A stretch of DNA of 64,000 bases, from NCBI RefSeq assembly GCF_003206495.1, contig NZ_NKUF01000004.1:1-64000 (forward strand), in the 5' to 3' direction. Below are positions 53,502-64,000 of this stretch, piece by piece (position 1 is the first letter of the stretch; every line of letters begins with the position of its first letter). Source of the DNA: Gluconacetobacter entanii (GTDB taxonomy: Bacteria > Pseudomonadota > Alphaproteobacteria > Acetobacterales > Acetobacteraceae). The notes beneath the pieces were generated by a model. It saw only the letters and a program-made list of their open reading frames with translations, was not told where the DNA came from and did not search any database. A program made the translations under genes and the position numbers.

Positions 53502-55429
53502 TGTCCTGCCTCTGGATTGCCCTTGCCGGAAACGGCGGACATGACGGCGTTGATGGCGCTCGGGTTGGGTTTGGGTTTTACGATCGCCTGCAGCGCCTGA
53601 GCATAGCTCATCTCCACATCATCGGCCACGGCCTGCGACAGGGTGGTGCTGATGCGGTCGAACAGCATGCGCTGCGCCGCCGGGTCGGGGGAGGAAACAT
53701 CCGTCAGCGTCGCGACATAGAAGGCCCCGTCCGCCTCCACCATCAGGCTCTGCCCCACATGGTCAAGACGGAAGGCGATTTCCGCGACATCATGCGGAAC
53801 CTCGTTCACGTCATGCGCGCGGGAGAAAGGCGCGCTGTGTACCAGATCGGGCACGGCGGGCTGGATATGGGCAAGGCCACCACCATCCTGCGCCTGCGTG
53901 TAAAGCGTGGTCGCCGCCTGATCGGCGGTGTGGCGGCGGGCATCGTCCATCCATGCGTCCCGCACCTTCTGCGCCGCGTCCTCATACGACAGCGGGCGGG
54001 CGGGCGTTTCCCCATCGACGGAGACGGCGTACCACGTCCCTTCCGGCGCCTGCAGCAGTTCGGGGCTGCTGCCCCTGGGCTGGGAGAAGACGCGCGCGAC
54101 GATCGCCTGGCGCACGGCGTTGCTGCCGGGAATTGGGGCGGGGTTGCCTTCCTGCGTCATGCCATGGGCATCAACGTTGCCCGCAACCGCCACGGCGCCA
54201 AGTTCGGAGGGAATGGAATCCAGCCCACCGCCGGCGATGGCGTCCTGCAGTTTCTGCACCCGCTCACCGATCTGCGCCTGAACCCTCTCGGCTAGGGCCT
54301 GCGCCTGCAGGGCGGGACGTGCGGAGTCAAAGTCGGAAATATGGGCCGGGGTCACATGGATGACACGGAAGATGGCCCAGCCACCATCCGTATGGACGGG
54401 CGGCGACACGGTATCGGACGGGGCCGTGAAGATCTGCCGTGCGAGGTCCTGCGACGGGATGGAGGAGATTCGGATGTCATCCATCTCCACGCTTGCGCTG
54501 TCCTTGCCCGCGCTTTTCTGCATCGCGTCCCAGTTCGCCCCGCCCTGCCACATGGCCAGCAGTTCGCGGGCGCGCGCCTCGGTCGGGGCGGTGATGACCT
54601 GTACGGAGCGTGTCTCGGGCGTGTTGAAGCGCTGGGCCTGCTGTTCATACATGTGATGCAGGTCCGCGTCGGGAATGGTCATGGAATGCGCCACGGTATC
54701 GGGCGAAAGGACCACGATTCGCGCGTGCCGGTAGGCCGGGGCCTCGAACAGCCACGGGTGGTTGGCATAGAAGCGGCGGGCCTGCGCATCCGTGGGGGCC
54801 CCGGGCGTCTGCGCGGCAAAGGGCACGCGCACGATGTCCACCCTGCGGGTCTGGGCCTCCAGGTCGAAGATGCGGCGCGTCAGGATGGCGGGCGCGCCCG
54901 CGCCATTGCGAATCGGCTCCATCAGCGCCTTCGACGCCTGCTCGGCACGGACGAGTTCAATCAGCCGTGCCTCGGTCATGCCGCTGCTGCGCAGCCGGGT
55001 GTTGAACAGGGCGCGGTCGAACTTCCCGTTCTTGTCCTGGAAGGCCGGGATGGCGAAGATTTCGGCGCGGACCGCGCTGTCGGGGACCAGCAGGCCGTGC
55101 TGGCGGGCGGCGAGCGCCACCTCGTCCTGCAGGATCAGGCGCTGGAGGACCTGCTGCGCGATCTGTTCGCGCGTGGCGGCGGGGATCTGCGACGGATCGT
55201 CAAGGTGCATCTGCTGCGCGATCTGGGGCATTTCCGTGCGCAGCGCCTGTTCATAGGCCGGCACGAGGATCGGGTCAGGCCCGACGCGCGCCACCACATC
55301 GGCGCGTTCGGTGCCGATGTTCATCAGGACATCCCCCACGCCCCACCCGACGAACGTCAGGAAAAACAGCCCCACGACAACCCTGCCGACCCAGGAATCG
55401 ACAAAAACACGGCACAAGAATGATAACAT
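53498..55429 (-). CDS. ppiD: PpiD-like peptidyl-prolyl isomerase/chaperone (SurA_N-type)
   Basis: About 643 residues. One N-terminal transmembrane helix (VGRVVVGLFFLTFVGWGVGDVLM) anchors it in the inner membrane facing the periplasm. SurA-like N-terminal helices (ARVGPDPILVPAYEQALRTEMPQIAQQ) and a parvulin-like middle domain (ETRSVQVITAPTEARARELL...) follow. PpiD helps fold exported proteins at the Sec channel. Start MLSFLCRVFVD is chosen; the frame runs 61 codons further upstream without support. The 4-base overlap with trpE is odd for unrelated functions, but is the usual alphaproteobacterial arrangement. Confidence 0.9.
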   Translation of the reverse strand: MLSFLCRVFVDSWVGRVVVGLFFLTFVGWGVGDVLMNIGTERADVVARVGPDPILVPAYEQALRTEMPQIAQQMHLDDPSQIPAATREQIAQQVLQRLILQDEVALAARQHGLLVPDSAVRAEIFAIPAFQDKNGKFDRALFNTRLRSSGMTEARLIELVRAEQASKALMEPIRNGAGAPAILTRRIFDLEAQTRRVDIVRVPFAAQTPGAPTDAQARRFYANHPWLFEAPAYRHARIVVLSPDTVAHSMTIPDADLHHMYEQQAQRFNTPETRSVQVITAPTEARARELLAMWQGGANWDAMQKSAGKDSASVEMDDIRISSIPSQDLARQIFTAPSDTVSPPVHTDGGWAIFRVIHVTPAHISDFDSARPALQAQALAERVQAQIGERVQKLQDAIAGGGLDSIPSELGAVAVAGNVDAHGMTQEGNPAPIPGSNAVRQAIVARVFSQPRGSSPELLQAPEGTWYAVSVDGETPARPLSYEDAAQKVRDAWMDDARRHTADQAATTLYTQAQDGGGLAHIQPAVPDLVHSAPFSRAHDVNEVPHDVAEIAFRLDHVGQSLMVEADGAFYVATLTDVSSPDPAAQRMLFDRISTTLSQAVADDVEMSYAQALQAIVKPKPNPSAINAVMSAVSGKGNPEAGQ

Positions 55430-55730
55430 GCAGACACCAGACCCAGACGAAAATCGGCAAGTAGACGCGGCATGACCCATGCGCGCATGGCATGGATGGG
55501 CCACTTTTTCAGCAGCGGCACCATACGGCCCCACCGCGCGTTTGACCAGTCGGGCGTTTGCGCGCAACGCCGTCCCCCACGTCCCTGCCCCACCGTGCGG
55601 ACGGGTTGCCACCCGGCAGGCGGCATGGTGTAGGTTGGAGCGAGCATCCGCGCCGCCCGGCCATCATCAGGCACGGGCCGGCCAACGGTATGAAAAAAGT
55701 CCAGCAAGTGCAGTAACCGGAAAAACAACA
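55430..55730. other. Divergent promoter region ppiD / tpiA
   Basis: 301 bases between divergent genes. Contains the palindrome ATGCGCGCAT and the small hairpin CGGGT-TGCC-ACCCG. TTGACC near 55538 is a possible -35 box without an obvious -10. No gene was seen. Confidence 0.4.
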
Positions 55731-56474
55731 ATGAAGCAGATCATCGTCGGCAACTGGAAGATGAACGGCATGACCGCGGACGCCGCCAAGGCGGTCGACG
55801 ACATGGGCGCGGCCATGGGACAGGATGTTTCTGGCGCGCAGGTGGTCATCTGCCCGCCCTTCACGCAGTTGGCGCTGCTGGGGCCGAAACTGCGCGAACA
55901 CGGGATCGCGCTGGGGGCGCAGGACTGCCATCAGGATCCCTGTGGCGCGCATACCGGCGACATCGCGGCCAGCATGCTGCGTGACCTTGGTGTTGAATAC
56001 GTGATCCTCGGCCATTCCGAACGTCGCCGCGACCATAACGAACTTGATGAAACCGTGCGTGAAAAGGCGGTCGCGGCCGCGGCGGCGGGCCTGACGCCCA
56101 TCGTGTGCGTGGGCGAGAATGCCGACCAGCGTTCCACCGGGGATTCGCAGGAAACCGTCGGATGGCAGATCCAGGGATCCCTGCCGCAGGGATTTTCCGG
56201 TATCGTGGCGTATGAACCCGTCTGGGCGATCGGGTCGGGCACGGCCGCGTCACAGCAGGATATCGCCGACATGACGCAGTTCATCCGCGAGGAACTGGTC
56301 CGGCAGTTTGGCGATGCTGGTAAAACCATAAAAATCCTTTATGGTGGATCGGTCAACGGACGTAACGCCGCCGATATCCTGCCCATCGCCAATGTTGGCG
56401 GCGCGCTGGTCGGCAATGCCAGCCTGGCGGCGGAGACGTTCATGCCGATCGTCCGTGCGGCGGTCGATATCTGA
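55731..56474 (+). CDS. tpiA: Triosephosphate isomerase
   Basis: 247 residues. GNWKMNG at the start, catalytic His in YVILGHSERR, catalytic Glu in AYEPVWAIGSG, and the phosphate-binding YGGSVNGRNAADIL. It interconverts dihydroxyacetone phosphate and glyceraldehyde 3-phosphate. The frame is open 84 codons upstream, but MKQIIVGNW is the known start. Divergent from ppiD; secG follows after 40 bases. Confidence 0.97.
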   Translation: MKQIIVGNWKMNGMTADAAKAVDDMGAAMGQDVSGAQVVICPPFTQLALLGPKLREHGIALGAQDCHQDPCGAHTGDIAASMLRDLGVEYVILGHSERRRDHNELDETVREKAVAAAAAGLTPIVCVGENADQRSTGDSQETVGWQIQGSLPQGFSGIVAYEPVWAIGSGTAASQQDIADMTQFIREELVRQFGDAGKTIKILYGGSVNGRNAADILPIANVGGALVGNASLAAETFMPIVRAAVDI

Positions 56475-56514
56475 TTTCATCGGCCCCGTCCGCAGGGGAT
56501 AGCTGGGAACAAGT

Positions 56515-56829
56515 ATGATCACGGTCCTTCTTTTGTTGCATCTGTTTGTCACGGTGGCACTGATCGGGACGATCCTGATCCAGCGCAGCGAGGGCGGTGG
56601 CCTCGGGATCGGAAGTTCGCAGGGAATGGGGTCATTCATGTCGGGCCGGGGCACGGCAACGCTGCTGACGCGTTCGACCGCCATCCTCGGCACGATCTTC
56701 ATGGTGCTGTCGCTGACGCTCGCGATCATGAACCGCGGCGCGTCGTCGGGTGTCGGGCATGACATCCTGGAGCAGCCCCCCGCCCCGTCATCCCCGGCTG
56801 CACCCACGGGCACGCCCGCGACCAAATGA
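56515..56829 (+). CDS. secG: Protein translocase subunit SecG
   Basis: 104 residues with two membrane helices (ITVLLLLHLFVTVALIGTILI and a second helix LLTRSTAILGTIFMVLSLTLAI), joined by QRSEGGGLGIGSSQGMGSFMSGRGTATLLTR, the SecG signature. A Pro/Ala-rich tail follows. It assists SecYE in protein export. Placed between tpiA and pyrG as usual. Confidence 0.94.
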   Translation: MITVLLLLHLFVTVALIGTILIQRSEGGGLGIGSSQGMGSFMSGRGTATLLTRSTAILGTIFMVLSLTLAIMNRGASSGVGHDILEQPPAPSSPAAPTGTPATK

Positions 56830-56896
56830 CGTATGTGACCGGCCCGGCGGACTGCGTGCAGGATGCCGGGCCGGAGATTTTTCTGCCCATGCGTGA

Positions 56897-59415
<2,519 letters not shown>

Positions 59416-59425
59416 ATTCCGGACG

Positions 59426-59456
59426 CCGCCTTTTCTTAAAAAAGGCGGTGTTCTTC
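59426..59456 (+). terminator. Intrinsic terminator after kdsA
   Basis: Stem CCGCCTTTT/AAAAGGCGG with loop CTTAA (59426-59448), then a T-rich run TGTTCTTCT. Confidence 0.85.
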
Positions 59457-59519
59457 TGAAGCAAAAAAGCCTCACCAAAAACTTGTATGACTTACGGGCT
59501 GTGCCATGGGTGGTTGGCG

Positions 59520-60008
59520 TCATGCGCTATATTTCCATGACAGGGCCATGACCGTGACTGCAAGGAGGCAGACTTCCACCACCGTCACGACAATCCATTG
59601 CAGGGTCATGTAGCCGCGTGGCATTGCCCCCCTGCGCCATGCCATGCGTTCCACCACCACCACGCCGGCAAACCCGGCCATCAGCATCAGTACCGCCGCG
59701 AGTTCATGGAACATGGCCGCACACAGCGACAGCCAGCCGATACCGGCAGGCACGCCGCCCAGCAGCAGGCGGTAAGTGCTGATTTTCCCCGTCTCCTGTC
59801 CCGGCGTGATGATGGCGGGTGTCTCCAGCGCCAGTCCCCAGTGGACGGCCCCCATGAAGGACAGCATCACCGCCCCGTATCCCACCGTGACCTCCAGCAT
59901 GCGTGGCGTCACGGCCGGCGAGAGGAAGATGATCGCACAGGTGCACCCCACGATCGGGAGCAGGCTGGCGATACCCATGATAATGGCCAGAAGGGGAAGG
60001 CGTTTCAC
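59520..60008 (-). CDS. DUF3429 family membrane protein
   Basis: About 162 residues with four to five hydrophobic helices. The family motif GYGAVMLSFMGAVHWGLALE is clear. The function is unknown. It lies on the opposite strand between kdsA and eno. The start is uncertain: the GTG at 60020 overlaps its own AAGGAG site, whereas GTG at 60008 (MKRLPLL) is placed 11 bases behind it and is preferred. Confidence 0.82.
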   Translation of the reverse strand: MKRLPLLAIIMGIASLLPIVGCTCAIIFLSPAVTPRMLEVTVGYGAVMLSFMGAVHWGLALETPAIITPGQETGKISTYRLLLGGVPAGIGWLSLCAAMFHELAAVLMLMAGFAGVVVVERMAWRRGAMPRGYMTLQWIVVTVVEVCLLAVTVMALSWKYSA

Positions 60009-60132
60009 GACAATGGGCACTCCTTGCTAGTTTTCATCTTATCGCACTGAGACATGTGACACGTCATATGTTTCTGGTATCGTCACCTGCATCGGGTATC
60101 GGGAGCATGTCCGGTTTTCGATACCTCAATAA

Positions 60133-61440
<1,308 letters not shown>

Positions 61441-61517
61441 AGCCGCGTGGATCCCGGTGGCGTCCGTGCGATGCGGATGCCATCACTGACGCACAAAAGA
61501 CGGATACCGGATAACAG

Positions 61518-61847
61518 ATGCGGATTGGCAAGATCATCAGGCGGGTTGTCGGCAGCGCCCTGCCCCCTGCCCTTTTCATCGGGCTGACGGCTTATTTCGG
61601 CTGGAACGTGATGCGTGGCGAACATGGCCTGCACAGCTATGCCGCGCAGTTGCGCCTGCTTGATGAAGCCAACAGCGCGCAGAAGGACGCCTATGCAGAG
61701 CAGCAGGTCTGGCTGCGCCGGGTGCGGGGGCTGAAGGAAAACACCCTCGATCGTGACCTGATGGACGAACGCGCCCGTTCGATGGAGAACCTTGCGCGGC
61801 AGGACGAGATCGTCGTTCCCTACGGGCCACATGACCGGTTGTACTGA
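61518..61847 (+). CDS. ftsB: FtsB/DivIC-like septum formation initiator
   Basis: 109 residues. One membrane helix (LPPALFIGLTAYFGWNV) and a coiled-coil region (LHSYAAQLRLLDEANSAQKDAYAEQQVWLRRVRGLKE), then LDRDLMDERARSMENLARQDEIVV, the FtsB family signature. It links FtsL and FtsQ at the division site. It is followed by a shared terminator rather than by pdhA, its common neighbour. Confidence 0.9.
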   Translation: MRIGKIIRRVVGSALPPALFIGLTAYFGWNVMRGEHGLHSYAAQLRLLDEANSAQKDAYAEQQVWLRRVRGLKENTLDRDLMDERARSMENLARQDEIVVPYGPHDRLY

Positions 61848-61879
61848 CGCCATCCGGGCCAGTCGCGGATACGGATACG

Positions 61880-61917
61880 AAAAAACCCCGGCACAACTGG
61901 ATGGACCGGGGTTTTTT
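61880..61917. terminator. Bidirectional intrinsic terminator between ftsB and rpmG
   Basis: Stem AAAAAACCCCGG/CCGGGGTTTTTT with a 14-base loop. Both strands end in a T run, so it serves both convergent genes. Confidence 0.92.
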
Positions 61918-61940
61918 CATACCGACACAGGGTCGGAAGG

Positions 61941-62108
61941 TTACTTGATTTTCGCTTCACGGAACGTCACGTGCTTGCGCGCGACGGGGTCATACTTGCG
62001 CATTTCCATCTTGCCGGTCTGGGCACGGGCGTTCTTTTTCGTGACGTAGAAATAGCCGGTATCCGCCGTGGAAACGAGCTTGATCTGAATGGTGTTGGTC
62101 TTTGCCAT
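61941..62108 (-). CDS. rpmG: Ribosomal protein bL33
   Basis: 55 residues, [41 protein letters not shown]..., the zinc-free (no CxxC) form of bL33. The frame is open for 27 more codons but this ATG is the family start. It is oriented against ftsB and moeA. Confidence 0.97.
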   Translation of the reverse strand: MAKTNTIQIKLVSTADTGYFYVTKKNARAQTGKMEMRKYDPVARKHVTFREAKIK

Positions 62109-62268
62109 GATATCCTCAGCACTGCTCCGCCGCTGCTGGAACACTTGGGTGCAGCAGTGGTTCAAGTTTGGCGGAAAATGCGCATACAAGAGGCTGAGGT
62201 CAAGCTTTTAGTCTTGATATTCGCCTTCAAAATCCTCTTAACCGGCAAAAAAAGGAGTCCGGCCTGCC

Positions 62269-63471
62269 ATGTTGAGCGTTTCAGAAGCCCGCGAACGTAT
62301 CCTCCAGGGGCTTCGCGCCACCGCGCCGGAGATCGTCTCCCTCTCCTGCGCTTCGGGCCGTGTGAGCGCATCGCCGGTGTTCGCGCGGCTTGATAACCCG
62401 CCTGCCGATATTTCCGCCATGGATGGATATGCCGTGCGTGCGGCGGACCTGTCGGGCGACGGCGTGCAACTGCGCCTGATTGGTGAAAGTCCCGCCGGGC
62501 ATCCCTTTGGCGGCACGGTGGGGGCTGGGGAATGTGTGCGGATCTATACCGGCAGTATCGTGCCCGCCGGGGCGGATGCGATCGTGCTGCAGGAAAATGC
62601 ATCACGCCACGATGACATCATGACCACGACGCAGGTCGCGCAGGCGGGCCTGTATGTGCGCAGGCGGGGACAGGATTTCGCCCATGGGCGGGAAATCATC
62701 CCGTCGGGCCGGCGGCTTGATGCCCGCGCCATCGGCCTTGCCGCCGCAGCCAACCATCCATGGCTCAGCGTTTATCGCCGTCCGCGTGTCGCCATTGTCG
62801 CGACGGGGGATGAACTTGTCCTGCCGGGTGAACCGATGGGGCCGGGCATGATCGCCAATTCCAATACCCTGATGCTTGAGGCACTGATCCGCGCCGCAGG
62901 GGCGGAACCCGTGATGATGCCGGTTGCGCGCGACCGCATGGAGGACCTCATCGCGCTGTCACGCATGGTTGAGGGCATGGACATGCTGGTCACGATCGGG
63001 GGCGCCAGCGTGGGGCGTTACGACCTTGTGCAGGAGGCCCTGAAGCGGATCGGCGTGGAGATGGATTTCTGGAAGATCGCCATGCGTCCGGGCAAACCGC
63101 TGATGCATGGTCGCCTGGGGGCGATGCCGGTGATCGGACTGCCCGGCAATCCGGTTGCTGCGTTTGTCTGTGGAACGCTGTTTGTGGCCCCTGCGTTGCG
63201 GCGTCTGATGGGACAGGATGCGGTCGGCCCCGAAATCGGGATGGCGATCCTCGGCGCGGATGTGGAGGCCAACGACCAGCGCGAAAGTTACCTGCGCGCA
63301 CGCCTGCGTCATGATGCGGCGGGCCGGTTGATCGCCCTGCCCTTCCCGCAGCAGGATTCCGCGATGCTGCAGGTCCTGTGTGACAGTCAGGCGCTGGTCA
63401 TACGCGACGCCAAGGCTGCGCCCGCCCGGAAGGGAGATGCCTGCAGGATCATCCGCCTTGATATTCCCTGA
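62269..63471 (+). CDS. moeA: Molybdopterin molybdenumtransferase
   Basis: 400 residues. It inserts molybdate into adenylylated molybdopterin. SAMDGYAVRAADL near the N terminus, GAGECVRIYTGSIVPAGADAIVLQE, the catalytic core MLVTIGGASVGRYDLV, PGKPLMHGRLGAMPVIGLPGNPVAAFV, and a C-terminal beta domain follow order. It sits next to lexA as in relatives. Confidence 0.95.
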   Translation: MLSVSEARERILQGLRATAPEIVSLSCASGRVSASPVFARLDNPPADISAMDGYAVRAADLSGDGVQLRLIGESPAGHPFGGTVGAGECVRIYTGSIVPAGADAIVLQENASRHDDIMTTTQVAQAGLYVRRRGQDFAHGREIIPSGRRLDARAIGLAAAANHPWLSVYRRPRVAIVATGDELVLPGEPMGPGMIANSNTLMLEALIRAAGAEPVMMPVARDRMEDLIALSRMVEGMDMLVTIGGASVGRYDLVQEALKRIGVEMDFWKIAMRPGKPLMHGRLGAMPVIGLPGNPVAAFVCGTLFVAPALRRLMGQDAVGPEIGMAILGADVEANDQRESYLRARLRHDAAGRLIALPFPQQDSAMLQVLCDSQALVIRDAKAAPARKGDACRIIRLDIP

Positions 63472-63495
63472 GACAGGGAGTTGACCTGGGAGCGG

Positions 63496-63510
63496 GAACT
63501 AACATAGAAC
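63496..63510. promoter_or_regulatory. LexA (SOS) box upstream of lexA
   Basis: GAAC-TAACATA-GAAC, the reverse orientation of the alphaproteobacterial GTTC-N7-GTTC operator, 50 bases before the lexA start. It fits autoregulation of the SOS response. Confidence 0.75.
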
Positions 63511-63559
63511 GAAGGATAAGTTTTCTGGTTTTGTTCCTTGGTGGCGGGAGATATCCTTC

Positions 63560-64000
63560 ATGCTGACGCGTAAACAACATGAACTCCTGCTCTATATCGA
63601 CCGGCACCTGAAGCAGACAGGATTCTCCCCTTCCTTTGACGAGATGAAGGATGCGTTGGGCCTGCGTTCGAAATCCGGCATCCACCGCCTGATTTCCGCG
63701 CTGGAGGAACGCGGGTTCGTGCGGCGCAAGCATCACCGCGCCCGTGCGCTGGAGGTTGTGCAGATCCCGCAGATCGAGGCGGCGGACACCGCCATGCGTG
63801 GCGCCGATGCGTTTTCCCCCACGGTCATCAAGGGAGACTTCACCCCCATCCTTCCCGCCGTGCAGGTTGCGGCCACGGTCGATGCGGTCCGGGTGCCGTT
63901 CCTGGGCCGTATTGCCGCAGGCCACCCGATCGAGGCGATCAGCGATACGACGAACCTGATTGATGTCCCGGCGGGCCTTGTCGGGGCCGGCACCTATTAC
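63560..64000 (+). CDS. lexA: LexA repressor (5' part; cut by the window end)
   Basis: 147 residues visible. The winged-helix DNA-binding domain starts MLTRKQHELLLYIDRHLKQTGFSPSFDEMKDALGLRSKSGIHRLISALEERGFVRR, followed by a linker with the Ala-Gly autocleavage site in GRIAAGHPIEA. The catalytic Ser-Lys pair lies beyond the window. A LexA box is 50 bases upstream. LexA represses DNA-repair genes until RecA triggers its self-cleavage. Confidence 0.95.
   Translation, partial: MLTRKQHELLLYIDRHLKQTGFSPSFDEMKDALGLRSKSGIHRLISALEERGFVRRKHHRARALEVVQIPQIEAADTAMRGADAFSPTVIKGDFTPILPAVQVAATVDAVRVPFLGRIAAGHPIEAISDTTNLIDVPAGLVGAGTYY

Overview
The window looks like chromosomal DNA of an acetic acid bacterium (Alphaproteobacteria, Acetobacteraceae; Komagataeibacter/Gluconacetobacter-like, although the genus is a guess). 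The evidence is the high GC content, the alphaproteobacterial gene orders (mltB-dacC-tmk-holB-metG-tatD-MBL; purC-purS-purQ-purL-bolA-grxD; trpEGDC-moaC; tpiA-secG-pyrG-kdsA-eno-ftsB; pdhABC-lpd-lipA-coq10), an E1-beta subunit carrying its own lipoyl domain, and a LexA box of the alphaproteobacterial GAAC-N7-GAAC type. No phage, CRISPR array, rRNA or complete transposon is visible. Most of the window is housekeeping DNA.

Layout. 0.1-8.1 kb: a prkA stump cut off at the left edge, then a tightly overlapping minus-strand operon (mltB, dacC, tmk, holB, metG, tatD, MBL hydrolase). 8.5-13.6 kb: envelope genes (DedA protein with an overlapping ATP-grasp enzyme, mlaD, uppP, SGNH hydrolase, MscS channel). 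13.8 kb: an elongator-type tRNA-Met(CAU) whose leader and trailer are perfectly complementary. 14.2-22.6 kb: an accessory-looking stretch of small exported or orphan proteins, a glycosyltransferase-like gene, a sugar MFS transporter, an AT-rich DUF6056-like membrane protein and a secreted protein with 11-residue repeats. 22.7-30.2 kb: an adhP broken by an in-frame TGA, metC-sseA, an AI-2E-family permease with an EEP protein, cardiolipin synthase, yraN and a His-rich exported protein. 30.3-37.6 kb: a purine cluster (purB, NRDE gene, purC, purS, a Rap1a/Tai-like gene, purQ, purL, bolA, grxD). 37.8-41.4 kb: TerC/YjbE protein, slt, pgpA, cinA. 41.5-48.7 kb: an exported protein, coq10, lipA and the pyruvate dehydrogenase complex. 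48.7-55.4 kb: moaC, trpCDGE, ppiD. 55.7-64 kb: tpiA, secG, pyrG, kdsA, DUF3429, eno, ftsB, rpmG, moeA and the start of lexA.

How it fits together. The pdhABC-lpd-lipA block makes and lipoylates the pyruvate dehydrogenase complex. PurS, PurQ and the short PurL form the three-part FGAM synthase, and BolA with the CGFS glutaredoxin is an Fe-S pair. mltB, dacC, slt, uppP, kdsA, pgpA, mlaD, cls and ftsB all serve the envelope.

No convincing new multi-gene system was found. The best leads are: a reconstructable ~13 kb inversion (moaC to ftsB) that explains two broken operons at once; an extended pre-tRNA stem; a disulfide-type Rap1a/Tai-like exported protein embedded with 4-bp overlaps in the purine operon; the WSHxTG repeat protein; and two gene disruptions (prkA, adhP).
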